DNA of 64,000 nucleotides from DATJFQ01 sp035492775 (GCA_035492775.1 DATJIW010000006.1:96514-160513); one strand, 5' to 3'. Positions 15,786 through 24,184 are shown, counted from the stretch's first letter. Notes: a model not told the origin generated them from the letters alone. Program-made: numbers and translations.

Positions 15786-17336
15786 CCGCGATTCGCGATC
15801 GCTATCGCGGTGACGGTGATGGTCGCGGCGTGCGGCGCGCACGAGGCGCCAACCACCGCGCCGCACCCGCCCTCCAAGGCTCAACGCCACGCTGAACGGC
15901 AGCTCGCCGGCGACCTCGACCGCGTGTTCGGCGCCGACGTCATGAGCCAGGGCCTCTGGGGCGTGGAGGTGAAGTCGCTCGACACCGGGCGCGTGCTGTA
16001 CGAGCTGAACGCGCGCAAGCTCATGATGCCGGCGTCGAACATGAAGATCGTCACGCTCGCGACGGCGGCGACCGCGCTCGGCTGGGATTACCGCTTCACC
16101 ACCACGCTCGAAACCGCCGCCCCGATCACCAACGGCACGCTCGCCGGCGACCTCATCGTCCGCGGCACCGGCGATCCCACGATCAACTCGCGCGATCAAC
16201 GCGCGCAGAAGCTCTTCGACGACTGGGCCCTGGCGCTCCGCGGCCTCGGCATCACGCGCATCGACGGCAACATCGTCGGCGACGACAACGCGTTCGACGA
16301 CGAGGGACTTGGTGCAGGATGGGCATGGGACTACCTGCAATACGAATACGCGGCACCCGTCGGCGCGCTTCAGTACAACGAAGACGTCGCGGCGCTCACG
16401 ATTACCGCAGGTCCATCTGAAGGCGCGCCGGCATCCGTCACGCTTGCACCGGGCTCGGGATTGCGCGTCGTGAATCGCGCGTACACGGGCGCGCCCGGGT
16501 CCGAAGCGACGGTCGACTATGCCCGCCGGCTCGACGCGCCCGTCCTCGAGATCAGCGGCAGCATCCCGATCGATTCCGCGCCGCTCGCGCGCAACGTCGC
16601 CGTCGTGAATCCGACGACGTTCTTCGCCGAGTCATTGAAAGACGGCCTTCAGGCCCGCGGGATAGAGGTGAGTGGCAACGCGGCTGACGCAGACGACGAG
16701 ATGACTCTGCCCGCGCCCGATGCGCGCCGTCCTCTGATCCAGTCACAGTCACCGCCGCTGCGGGAGATCGCGACGACGATGATGAAAGTAAGCCAGAACC
16801 TTTACGCCGAAACGCTCCTGAAAGCATCCGGTGCAGCGCGCGGCGGACTCGGGACGATTCCCGGCGGCCGACTCGTGACGCGCGCGCTGCTCGATTCCTG
16901 GGGAATCCCGTCGTCGATGTACGTCCAGCTCGATGGCTCGGGCCTGTCCCGATACGACTACGTGACGGCGCAGATGCTCACAACGATGCTCGAGCACATC
17001 TATCGCGATCCCGCGCTCCACGACGCGTTCGCTGCCACACTGCCGGTTGCCGGCACCGACGGCACCCTCCGATCGCGCCTCAAGAAGACCCACGCTGAGG
17101 CGAATGCCACCGCAAAAACAGGATCGATCGCTAACGTGCGCACGCTCTCCGGATACGTCCGTACGCGCGACGGCGAGACGCTCGTGTTCTCGATGCTGGC
17201 CAACAGCTTCGCGATCGCACCGTCGACGGTGACATGGATCGCGGATCTCGCCGTCGAGACGCTGGCCAACTTCACGAGCGGCCGCCGCGCTCCCGTTGCG
17301 CCGGCGGTCGAGCACCATCCGGGCGGCTTACAATAG
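15750..17336 (+). CDS. dacB: D-Ala-D-Ala carboxypeptidase / endopeptidase (PBP4/DacB family)
   Basis: 528-residue low-molecular-weight penicillin-binding protein acting on peptidoglycan peptides. Motifs are PASNMKI (SxxK, Ser96/Lys99), SGLSRYDYVT in the SxN region, and KTGS in FNA-type order. The large insertion between SxxK and SxN (IVRGTGDPTINSRDQRAQKL and following) is typical of S13 peptidases. A signal peptide ends in MVAAC (Cys28), suggesting a lipoprotein. The start at ATG 15750 means that residues RLGSDPP are read from a REP-like palindrome; a TTG at 15772 would be an alternative. It ends four bases before the HEAT-repeat gene. Confidence 0.88.
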   Translation: MREQCARLGSDPPRFAIAIAVTVMVAACGAHEAPTTAPHPPSKAQRHAERQLAGDLDRVFGADVMSQGLWGVEVKSLDTGRVLYELNARKLMMPASNMKIVTLATAATALGWDYRFTTTLETAAPITNGTLAGDLIVRGTGDPTINSRDQRAQKLFDDWALALRGLGITRIDGNIVGDDNAFDDEGLGAGWAWDYLQYEYAAPVGALQYNEDVAALTITAGPSEGAPASVTLAPGSGLRVVNRAYTGAPGSEATVDYARRLDAPVLEISGSIPIDSAPLARNVAVVNPTTFFAESLKDGLQARGIEVSGNAADADDEMTLPAPDARRPLIQSQSPPLREIATTMMKVSQNLYAETLLKASGAARGGLGTIPGGRLVTRALLDSWGIPSSMYVQLDGSGLSRYDYVTAQMLTTMLEHIYRDPALHDAFAATLPVAGTDGTLRSRLKKTHAEANATAKTGSIANVRTLSGYVRTRDGETLVFSMLANSFAIAPSTVTWIADLAVETLANFTSGRRAPVAPAVEHHPGGLQ

Positions 17337-17340
17337 CCGC

Positions 17341-18141
17341 GTGTGGCGATTCATCGCGCTGCTGCTTGCGCTGATTGCCGGCGTCGCGGCCGCGATGTGG
17401 TACTACCGATCGCCCGAGACCTCCAGCACAGCCGTGCGCACGACGCCGCGCAACGAGGACCGCTGGCTCGACGACCTTCAGAGCCGAAACCCGAAGGAAG
17501 TCGAGGCGGCAACCGCCGAAATCGAGGCGCGCGGCACCGCCGCACTGCCGTTGATCCGGCGTACTCTGCAGGACGACGGGGCAAGTGAAGAGCGCAAGAA
17601 ATCCGCGCTGAAGGCGTGCGCCATCCTTGGTGTCCGCGCGGCAGAGGCGATTCCCGACATCGCGACGCTCATGTCGGACGCGACGTATTCCGCTGAGGCC
17701 GGGCTCGCGTTGAGCTTCATGGGATCGGCAGCCGTACCCGTCCTCAAAGACGCAGTCGACGACGACGATCCGGCCGTCCGAAAAGAGGCGCTTCGCTCAC
17801 TTGGAAAACTGCGGGAGCGTGCGTCCATCGATCCGCAGCTCGTCATTCCGATCCTGCTGGGAGCGCTGAATGACAGCGAAGGTGCCGTCCGTGAAATTGC
17901 CGTCACTTATCTGGGAATCGTGAGGGACGATCCTGCAAAGGAAATCCCGCCGCTGACGACTGCGCTCTCGGACGACGAGCCCGGCGTTCGGCGCGCGGCT
18001 GCGACGGCGCTCGGCGCGTACGGTCCCCAGGCACAGTCGGCGTTGCCCGCGCTGAGAAAAGCCGCGAAAGACGAGGACGAGGACGTCCAGCGCGAAGCAG
18101 GCCGCGCGATCATCACGATCTCGGAGAAGACGCCCAGGTAA
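17341..18141 (+). CDS. Secreted or anchored HEAT-repeat protein
   Basis: 266 residues beginning with GTG 17341. The N-terminus (WRFIALLLALIAGVAAAMWYY) is a membrane anchor or uncleaved signal. The remainder is a helical HEAT/PBS-type solenoid of about five repeats, for example PVLKDAVDDDDPAVRKEALRS and LTTALSDDEPGVRRAAATALG. Such proteins bind other proteins; no enzymatic motif is seen. TACAAT lies six bases before the start, overlapping the stop of dacB, so it may have its own leaderless promoter. Convergent with alaX. Function is unknown. Confidence 0.72.
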   Translation: MWRFIALLLALIAGVAAAMWYYRSPETSSTAVRTTPRNEDRWLDDLQSRNPKEVEAATAEIEARGTAALPLIRRTLQDDGASEERKKSALKACAILGVRAAEAIPDIATLMSDATYSAEAGLALSFMGSAAVPVLKDAVDDDDPAVRKEALRSLGKLRERASIDPQLVIPILLGALNDSEGAVREIAVTYLGIVRDDPAKEIPPLTTALSDDEPGVRRAAATALGAYGPQAQSALPALRKAAKDEDEDVQREAGRAIITISEKTPR

Positions 18142-18147
18142 CTACGA

Positions 18148-19344
18148 CTACGTCGTCCGGGCCGATCCGATCGTTTCCCGGGCGCAGGCAAAGATCGCCG
18201 ACCCGGGTGCGGCAACGCCACCCCCCTGCGCCAGCTCCGGACGTCCGCCTCCCTTCCCGCCAAACCGGCTGACGATCGTTTTCAGCACGCCTCCGGCGTC
18301 GACGTCCACGTCCTTCGAGCGCGCGACGACAAGCGCCGACGGCGCAGGTTCGGAAATCAGGACGACGACAAAGCCTGGCTGCTCGACGATGCGCGACGCG
18401 ATCAGCTTGAGGCCGTTCGCATCCCATCCATCGAGCGAGGCCGCGACGAAGCGCACCTGTCCGGCCGTTTCGGCCGCGGCAGCGAGTGCGTCGGCGCGGC
18501 TCGCGGCGGCCTGTTCCTGGTACCCCTTGAGGTGGCGTCTCAGTTCCTTCGCGTCCGCCTGCAGGCGCTCTATGGCGGATGGCAGTTCCGAGGGCGCAAC
18601 GGACAGCACGCGAACGCTTCCGCTCACCGCGTCCCTGAGCGTCCGGAAACCCGACAGCGCGCGACTGCCGCAAAGAAACGTCACTCGGCTGCCGCCGCGG
18701 AACCGTTCGGCGGCAGCGATCGCAATGATGCCGATCGCGCCAGTTCGGGCGACATGGGTTCCACCGCACGCAGACAGGTCGAACTCGGTGACGTCAATCA
18801 GCCGGATCGTGCCCTGACGGGTGCTCTCTTTCCGAAGGCCCAGCCGCCGCGCCTCTTCTGCCTCGACGAACAGGATGGTCACCGGACGATCGTCCCAGAC
18901 GACGCGGTTGCTTTCATCTTCGGCGCGCGATATCTCCGCGGTCGACATCTCGCGAGCGAGATCGATCGTCGAGGACTGGGCGCCGAGGTGAAAGCTCTCC
19001 GTGCGTACGCCGAACAGCCGGTCGAAGGCGGCAGACAGCACATGCTGTCCCGTGTGCTGCTGCATGTGATCGAAGCGGCGCGTCCAGTCGATTGTTCCGT
19101 GCAACGCCGTCGTCGAAGGTGCGCGATCGACGACGTGCAGGATCCGCCCGTCGTCGGCATCGATGACGTCGAGCACGCGGACGTCGTGGAACGCACCGGC
19201 ATCCGCCGGCTGGCCTCCGGACGTTGGATAGAACGCCGTTCGATCGAGCACGAGAGCGGTGCTGCCCTCGTGCGAGACGGTGTCGACCAGCGTGGCGTCG
19301 AATTCGCGGAGGTACGGGTCGGTGTAATAGAGACGTTCGGTCAT
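18148..19344 (-). CDS. AlaX-type alanyl-tRNA editing protein with DHHA1 domain
   Basis: 398-residue free-standing editing protein that hydrolyses mischarged Ser- or Gly-tRNA(Ala). The N-terminal part resembles the threonyl/alanyl-tRNA synthetase second additional domain, with zinc ligands in HTGQHVLSAAF and CGGTH. The C-terminal DHHA1-like part (FGGKGGGRPELAQGGG) resembles the end of AlaRS, indicating the long AlaX form. The start at ATG 19344 overlaps the queC stop in an ATGA junction, so it is the last gene of queE-queC-alaX. Its position in a queuosine operon is unusual. Confidence 0.87.
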   Translation of the reverse strand: MTERLYYTDPYLREFDATLVDTVSHEGSTALVLDRTAFYPTSGGQPADAGAFHDVRVLDVIDADDGRILHVVDRAPSTTALHGTIDWTRRFDHMQQHTGQHVLSAAFDRLFGVRTESFHLGAQSSTIDLAREMSTAEISRAEDESNRVVWDDRPVTILFVEAEEARRLGLRKESTRQGTIRLIDVTEFDLSACGGTHVARTGAIGIIAIAAAERFRGGSRVTFLCGSRALSGFRTLRDAVSGSVRVLSVAPSELPSAIERLQADAKELRRHLKGYQEQAAASRADALAAAAETAGQVRFVAASLDGWDANGLKLIASRIVEQPGFVVVLISEPAPSALVVARSKDVDVDAGGVLKTIVSRFGGKGGGRPELAQGGGVAAPGSAIFACARETIGSARTT

Positions 19345-20012
19345 CGGTGAAGCGCAGGATCCGAAAGGCCCGCCTCGGCAAAGCCGCGCGCGCGCAGCCC
19401 GCAGCTGTCGCAGCGGCCGCACGGGGCGCCGCCAGGGCCGGGATCGTAACAGCTGAGCGTCAGTCCGTAATCCAGGCCGAGGGCGGTGCCGCGGCTGATG
19501 ATCTCCGCTTTCGAGAGGGTCAGCAACGGCGCGAGAATCCTCAGCGGATGGCCCTCGACGCCTTGTTTCGTGGCGAGGGCCGCGAGGCGTTCGAAAGCGC
19601 GAAGGTAATCAGGCCGGCAATCCGGATAACCCGAATAGTCGATCGCGTTGACGCCGATGACGATCGCGTCGGCGTGAACGACCTCGGCCCATGCGAGCGC
19701 GAGGGACAGAAACACGGTGTTCCGCGCAGGCACGTACGTCGACGGAATCTCGTCGAATCCGCTCGCGCGATCTTTCGGAATCGCACCGTCCCCGAGCAGG
19801 CTCGAGCCTCCGAACGTCGACAGCGGGACCTCGATGTCGACGTGACGCACCGCTCCGAGCGCGCGGGCCGCGTTGCGTGCCGCGTTGATCTCCAGCGCGT
19901 GAACCTGGCCATACCGGACGGTCAGCGCATACAGATCGTACCCTTCGGCTTTGATGATGGCACCGGCCGTGTAGGAATCGAGGCCGCCGCTCAACAGCAG
20001 AACCGCTCTCAT
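19341..20012 (-). CDS. queC: QueC: 7-cyano-7-deazaguanine synthase
   Basis: 223-residue ATP-dependent amidotransferase converting 7-carboxy-7-deazaguanine to preQ0 in queuosine biosynthesis. The PP-loop LLLSGGLDSYT lies at the N-terminus, and a zinc site is formed by the C-terminal cysteines (SCYDPGPGGAPCGRCDSCGLR). The ATG at 20012 is chosen because MRAVLLLSGGLDS is the family N-terminus and it overlaps the queE stop as ATGA; alaX overlaps its end in the same way. Translational coupling across the three genes is likely. Confidence 0.95.
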   Translation of the reverse strand: MRAVLLLSGGLDSYTAGAIIKAEGYDLYALTVRYGQVHALEINAARNAARALGAVRHVDIEVPLSTFGGSSLLGDGAIPKDRASGFDEIPSTYVPARNTVFLSLALAWAEVVHADAIVIGVNAIDYSGYPDCRPDYLRAFERLAALATKQGVEGHPLRILAPLLTLSKAEIISRGTALGLDYGLTLSCYDPGPGGAPCGRCDSCGLRARGFAEAGLSDPALHR

Positions 20013-20650
20013 ACGCCCCGCGTCGACGGATCCCAGATGTACTTGTGCGCCTGAAGCTGCAGACGGACCGGCAGCCGATCCGCAAGAATCCATTCAGCGA
20101 GCTGCCGATTGTTCATCACTCCGTGGACCGGCGAGAACAGCACGGCGGCGCACGTCTCGTGCAGCGCGCGATCCCGGACGATCCCGCGCGCATACTCGTA
20201 GTCCGCACGATCCTGAATCACGAATTTGACCTCGTCCGTCGGCCGCAGCTCCGCGAGATTGTCCCAGCAGTTCTTCTCGGCCTCACCACTGCCGGGACAC
20301 TTGACGTCGATGATGCGGTGAACGCCTGCAGGAACCTGACTGACGCTTCGATGGCCGCCGGTTTCGAGCATCACCGTATGCCCTTCCGCCAGCAGCCGCT
20401 CCATCAAGGGATACACGTCCTTCTGAAGCAGCGGCTCGCCGCCGGTCACCTCGACCACGTCGCACCCATAGGCGCGGACCCGCTCGAGCACCTCGTCCAC
20501 ACTCATCCGGGAGCCTTCGTGAAACGCGTACGCCGTGTCGCACCACGAGCACCGCAGGTCGCACGCGGTGAGGCGGACGAACACACACGGCCGTCCGGTG
20601 TGGGTCGATTCCCCCTGGATGGAATAGAAGATCTCGTTGACGGTCAGCAT
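20009..20650 (-). CDS. queE: QueE: 7-carboxy-7-deazaguanine synthase
   Basis: 213-residue radical SAM enzyme that contracts the carboxy-tetrahydropterin ring. The cluster motif is the QueE-type CDLRCSWCDTAY (C-x3-C-x2-C), preceded by FYSIQGESTHTGRPCVFVRL, which fits the substrate-binding N-terminus. VEVTGGEPLLQ is the SAM-binding GGE motif. First gene of a queE-queC-alaX operon; a perfect 11-base inverted repeat lies one base before its ATG. queA, needed later in the pathway, is at 42536-43594. Confidence 0.95.
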   Translation of the reverse strand: MLTVNEIFYSIQGESTHTGRPCVFVRLTACDLRCSWCDTAYAFHEGSRMSVDEVLERVRAYGCDVVEVTGGEPLLQKDVYPLMERLLAEGHTVMLETGGHRSVSQVPAGVHRIIDVKCPGSGEAEKNCWDNLAELRPTDEVKFVIQDRADYEYARGIVRDRALHETCAAVLFSPVHGVMNNRQLAEWILADRLPVRLQLQAHKYIWDPSTRGV

Positions 20651-20651
20651 C

Positions 20652-20680
20652 GGACGGGTAAACCAATATTTTACCCGTCC
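20652..20680. promoter_or_regulatory. Perfect inverted repeat immediately before queE
   Basis: Arms GGACGGGTAAA (20652-20662) and TTTACCCGTCC (20670-20680) flank a seven-base loop. The element occupies most of the 48-base gap between the ADOP permease stop and the queE start. It could be an operator over an AT-rich -10 region, an RNA hairpin blocking the queE start, or a terminator for the permease gene; no U-run follows. Confidence 0.6.
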
Positions 20681-20698
20681 TCTCGAGGGCGCTGCACT

Positions 20699-23428
20699 CT
20701 AGTCCATCCGCAGGGCGGCGACGGGGTCCACGCGCATGCTGCGCCACGCCGGACCGAGGCACGCGACCAGCGCAACCGCAACGACGACGAGCGGGACCGC
20801 ACCGAACGTCAGCGGATCCAGCGGGCCGACGCCGAACAGCAGCGATCGGATCGACGGAGCGATCGCGGCCGACGCGGCGACACCAGCCAGCGCGCCGGCA
20901 CCTGCGAGCATGAGTCCATACCTCAGGATTTGGCTCAGCACCTGCGACGGCTCTGCACCCAATGCAACGCGGATCGCCATCTCCGCCGTGCGTTCGCTCA
21001 CGACGAGCGCCATGACGCCATAAACGCCGACGGCGGCCATCACGAGCGCCAGGAACCCGAAAGCCGCGGCCAGCAGCAGAATGAACCGCCGCTCTGACAC
21101 CGAGCTCGACAACACGGCCGACATGGTCCGGATGTCGTTCGAGGCGATGTCCTTGTCGACGGCGCCGAGCTCTTCTCGAACGGCGGGTACGATCGCGGCG
21201 GGATCGGTCGTCGTCCTGAGGACGATGAAAGGATTGCTGGGCGGATTCGTCAGGTAGTTGACGTAGACCTCTGGCTGCGGCCTGGCCTCGAGCGCGCTGT
21301 GCCTGACGTCGCCAATCAACCCGACAATCGTCACCCACGGACCGTCCGTCGTGCCGAATTTGATTCGCTTACCGACGGGGTTTTCGCCCGGGAACATCTG
21401 CCGCGCCATTGTCTCGTTGATCACGCAGACTGGCGGCGCATTCGGGCCGTCCTGAGCCGTGAACGTCCGGCCGCGCAGTACAGGGATACCCATCGTCGCG
21501 AAGTACTCGAACACGGACCGGCGGAATTCGGCCTCGGGCCACTGCGACTGCAGAAGGCTGCGTCCTTCGATGACGATCTTCGAAGACACATTCGTACTGC
21601 CGAGCGGCAGGCGCGTCGTGCCCCCGACACTCGTCACGCCGGGGATGCTTTTGAGCCGCGCTTCGAGATCGGCGTACATGACGCGTCTCGGTTCGGTCGC
21701 GTTGTACTTCGGTGGCAGGGTCAGCTGCAGCGTCAGCAGGTGCTCGACCTGAAATCCCGGATCCGTCGAGAGGAGCGAGACGAAGCTCCGGACGAGAAGG
21801 CCGGCACCGACTGTCAGCACGACTGCGAGGGCGGCTTCGATGACGACGAGCGCCGCACGGATGCGCCGCTGCGCGCGACCGGACGTCGATCCTCTGCTCG
21901 ACGCCTTGAGCCCTGAATTGACGTCGGATCGGGTGGACGCCAGCGCGGGCACGAGGCCGATGGCGAGGCCGGTGATGATCGAGAGGGCCGCCGTGAAGAG
22001 CAGAACGGTCGCATTGGGGTGCACCTCCCCGACGCGCGGCAGCTCCGGCGGCGCGATCGCCAGGATCGTCTGGAGCGACATTCGGAGGAACAGGAGAGCG
22101 AGCACTCCGCCCATGCATCCGAGCAGCACCGATTCCACAATCGTCTGGGACATCAAGCGTCCGCGGCCCGCACCGAGGGCAGCCCGGATTGCGAGCTCCT
22201 TCTGGCGGGATGCGCTTCGGGCGAGGAGCATATTCGCAAGATTGACGCACGCCATCAGCAGGACGAGCCCGACGCCTCCGAGCAGGACCAGCAGCGCGGG
22301 TCTGGCGCCGCCGACGGCCTGTTCGTGAACCGGCACCACCACGGCCCCGACACCCTTGTTCGTATCTGGAGCCGAAGCAGCAATTTGGCGCGCGATACCC
22401 TGGACTTCGGCGTGGGCTTGATCCGCTGTCACGTCGTCCTTGAGGCGCGCCACGACGGAAAGCATGCGGACGCCGCGCGAAAGCGGGGCCGTGCCGGTCG
22501 CACGACTGAAGGTGGCCGGATCGATGAACGAGAGCGGAAGCCACGCGTCGACGCTCAGCGATCGTGAGAAACCGCTCGGGCCAAGCATCGCGCGATAGGG
22601 AAAGACGAAGTCCTTCGGCATCACACCGACGACGGTGAACGGCTGATACTGGATGTTGAGGCTCCGCCCCAGCACTGCGGGATCGCCGCCCAGCCGCTTC
22701 TGCCAGAAGTCGTAGCTGATGACGACGTTCTTGTCGAAGTCGTGTGCCGTGAAGGTGCGCCCGAGCACGGGAGCCCGTCCGAGCGTGTCGAAAAGACCCG
22801 GGGTAACGGCGGTGAGCGTAATCGGCTCCGCTCCACCGGAACCGGTCCACGTACCGCCGATCACGAAGCTGTATGCGGCACCGGCCGTACGGAACGCGGC
22901 AGCGTGCGCGAAGTCCTGGAAATCAAGCGGCGACACGACGTCGTGATCCCGGTGCTCGCGGTCGTTCGTGCTCCAGATCATGACGAGCCGGTCAGGATGC
23001 GCATACGGAAGCGGACGCAGGAGCACGCCATCGACGAGCGTGAAAATCGCCGTGTTGGCCCCGATCCCGAGGCCGAGGGCGACGACCGCCAGCGCGGCGA
23101 AAACCGGATTCCGCTGGAACATCCGCAGCGCGTAACGCACGTCGTTCGCCAGGAGTTGCCACCACATGTCCGTCTGTCCCTTCTGCTGATGTGAACCGAT
23201 TGGATCCGGCCAGAACAAGCGATCGCGCACCGACACGAGACGGAGGACGATCGCGTTGACGACGGCGTCGGCGGCCGCGCCGATGACGTAACGGATCGAG
23301 CCGCCCCTGTGGGCGGCGTGTACGAACCCGTCGCGGAAGCTCTGCTCCATCGACACGCCAAAACGGTGGCGGAAGCGCGCGGGGTACGCGCGGAGCAGAA
23401 GACGGTAGAGGAAGGCGGCCGCGTGCAC
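20699..23428 (-). CDS. ADOP-type MacB/FtsX-family permease
   Basis: 909-residue membrane protein of the acidobacterial duplicated orphan permease type. A cytoplasmic N-terminal stretch of about 90 residues (FLYRLLLRAYPARFRHRFG) precedes two MacB-periplasmic-domain/FtsX units, each with four membrane helices; ANTAIFTLVDGVLLRPLPY and LANMLLARSASRQKELAIRAALG are family signatures. No ATPase gene is adjacent, hence 'orphan'. It starts with GTG 23428, whose first base is the last base of the PadR stop (TAGTG). Presumably controlled by that PadR protein. Substrate is unknown. Confidence 0.88.
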   Translation of the reverse strand: MHAAAFLYRLLLRAYPARFRHRFGVSMEQSFRDGFVHAAHRGGSIRYVIGAAADAVVNAIVLRLVSVRDRLFWPDPIGSHQQKGQTDMWWQLLANDVRYALRMFQRNPVFAALAVVALGLGIGANTAIFTLVDGVLLRPLPYAHPDRLVMIWSTNDREHRDHDVVSPLDFQDFAHAAAFRTAGAAYSFVIGGTWTGSGGAEPITLTAVTPGLFDTLGRAPVLGRTFTAHDFDKNVVISYDFWQKRLGGDPAVLGRSLNIQYQPFTVVGVMPKDFVFPYRAMLGPSGFSRSLSVDAWLPLSFIDPATFSRATGTAPLSRGVRMLSVVARLKDDVTADQAHAEVQGIARQIAASAPDTNKGVGAVVVPVHEQAVGGARPALLVLLGGVGLVLLMACVNLANMLLARSASRQKELAIRAALGAGRGRLMSQTIVESVLLGCMGGVLALLFLRMSLQTILAIAPPELPRVGEVHPNATVLLFTAALSIITGLAIGLVPALASTRSDVNSGLKASSRGSTSGRAQRRIRAALVVIEAALAVVLTVGAGLLVRSFVSLLSTDPGFQVEHLLTLQLTLPPKYNATEPRRVMYADLEARLKSIPGVTSVGGTTRLPLGSTNVSSKIVIEGRSLLQSQWPEAEFRRSVFEYFATMGIPVLRGRTFTAQDGPNAPPVCVINETMARQMFPGENPVGKRIKFGTTDGPWVTIVGLIGDVRHSALEARPQPEVYVNYLTNPPSNPFIVLRTTTDPAAIVPAVREELGAVDKDIASNDIRTMSAVLSSSVSERRFILLLAAAFGFLALVMAAVGVYGVMALVVSERTAEMAIRVALGAEPSQVLSQILRYGLMLAGAGALAGVAASAAIAPSIRSLLFGVGPLDPLTFGAVPLVVVAVALVACLGPAWRSMRVDPVAALRMD

Positions 23429-23793
23429 TACGGATTCCTGCGGAGCAGGCGACGGGCGCGTGCCACCGAGAGCTGCGCCTCGAGGCGTTCGGCTTCCGCC
23501 CGGGCAACCGCGGCGCCCAGCGTCGTGAGGCGGTAGTACCGCCGCCGCTGGTCGTCATTGCCGCCCGCCGGCCGTTCGTCGAGCTCCTCGATGAAACCGC
23601 CGTCGAGCAGCCGGCTGAGCGCGCGATAGAGCGTGCCCGCGTGCAGCTCGATACGCCCTCCGGTCCGCTCGGCGACGTCCTGCATGATCGCGTAGCCATG
23701 TTGCTCGCCGGCGCCGAGGGCGAGGAGAATCTCGAAGACGATCGGGGTCAGCGGCAGCAGAGTGCCGAGGTCGATGTCGGTCCGGCGCGTCAT
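23428..23793 (-). CDS. PadR-family transcriptional regulator
   Basis: 121-residue winged-helix protein. Residues 14-95 show the PadR pattern: LTPIVFEILLALGAGEQHGYAIMQDV, LHAGTLYRALSRLLDGGFIEEL, RRRYYRLTTLGAAV. A shorter C-terminal helix follows for dimerisation. The ATG at 23793 is preferred over an upstream start at 23841 because TATAGT lies six bases before it, with TTGCGC 18 bases farther. It overlaps the start of the ADOP permease by one base and probably represses that pair. The divergent selenoprotein-like gene shares its promoter region. Confidence 0.87.
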   Translation of the reverse strand: MTRRTDIDLGTLLPLTPIVFEILLALGAGEQHGYAIMQDVAERTGGRIELHAGTLYRALSRLLDGGFIEELDERPAGGNDDQRRRYYRLTTLGAAVARAEAERLEAQLSVARARRLLRRNP

Positions 23794-23799
23794 GGCACG

Positions 23800-23842
23800 A
23801 CTATACGCCCAAGGCACATAGTTGCGCAAGAGGCGGTACAAT
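23800..23842. promoter_or_regulatory. Overlapping divergent promoters (PadR / Sec-ArsC)
   Basis: Minus strand: TTGCGC (23829-23824), 18-base spacer, TATAGT (23805-23800), six bases before the PadR ATG. Plus strand: TACAAT (23837-23842), six bases before the ATG of the ArsC-like gene, without a clear -35. ACTAT and ATAGT arms at the PadR -10 could be part of a PadR operator. Confidence 0.5.
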
Positions 23843-23848
23843 CATTCC

Positions 23849-24184
23849 ATGTCGAAACCGGTGTTCTACTCAAAGCCGACGTGAACGACCTGCAATAACG
23901 CCAGGAGTTTCCTGGATACTCATAACGTCGACGTCGAACAGATCGACATCAACAGGAATCCGCCTTCGCGCGCCTTTCTGGAAAAGCACATCGAGGCGAG
24001 TCATTTTCTCGATTTCGTGAGCCTACGGAGTCCGGTGTTCAAGGAACGGCCGCTGCCGACGTCGAAGGCGGCGGCGATCGACATGATGATGGAGAACCCG
24101 AACCTCATTCGCCGTCCGATTCTGGTGCGCGGCACCAGGGTGACCTTCGGGTTCGACAAGGACGAATACGACAAGCTGACATGA
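23849..24184 (+). CDS. Probable selenoprotein: ArsC/Spx-like thioredoxin-fold protein with Sec12
   Basis: Reading from ATG 23849, the frame meets one TGA at 23882-23884 and then runs open to the TGA at 24182-24184, giving 111 residues if the internal TGA is read as selenocysteine. The N-terminus is MSKPVFYSKPT-Sec-TTC-NNARSFL, so Sec12 replaces the first Cys of the CxxC motif of ArsC/Spx-family proteins. Later family features are intact: PPSRAFLEK, and NPNLIRRPILV with Arg88-Arg89-Pro90. A hairpin matching bacterial SECIS rules follows the TGA. The end overlaps the DUF72 gene (ATGA). Likely a cytoplasmic thiol/selenol reductase; true arsenate reduction is not certain. A nonsense mutation is the alternative, but the exact position argues against it. 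Confidence 0.85.
23882..23915 (+). promoter_or_regulatory. Sec UGA codon and candidate bacterial SECIS element
   Basis: The TGA (23882-23884) is followed by a hairpin with arms CCAGG (23901-23905) and CCTGG (23911-23915) and loop AGTTT. The loop begins 21 bases after the TGA and has a G as its second base followed by U. Bacterial SECIS elements are reported to have the apical loop about 16-37 bases after UGA, with a G among the first two loop bases, so both criteria are met. Confidence 0.75.

Noticed and set aside
12011..15877. A minus-strand open frame of 1288 codons opposite the ABC operon
   Set aside because: It is antisense to four genes with clear domains; the predicted protein is Arg/Asp/His-rich without motifs, as expected from the complement of high-GC codons.
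20651..20698. preQ1 riboswitch before queE
   Set aside because: The gap is too short and holds a simple palindrome; no preQ1-I or -II pseudoknot pattern was recognised.
23849..24184. Reading the ArsC-like gene as a pseudogene with a nonsense mutation
   Set aside because: The single TGA is exactly at the redox Cys position, a SECIS-like hairpin follows, no other damage is present and the end is coupled to the next gene.
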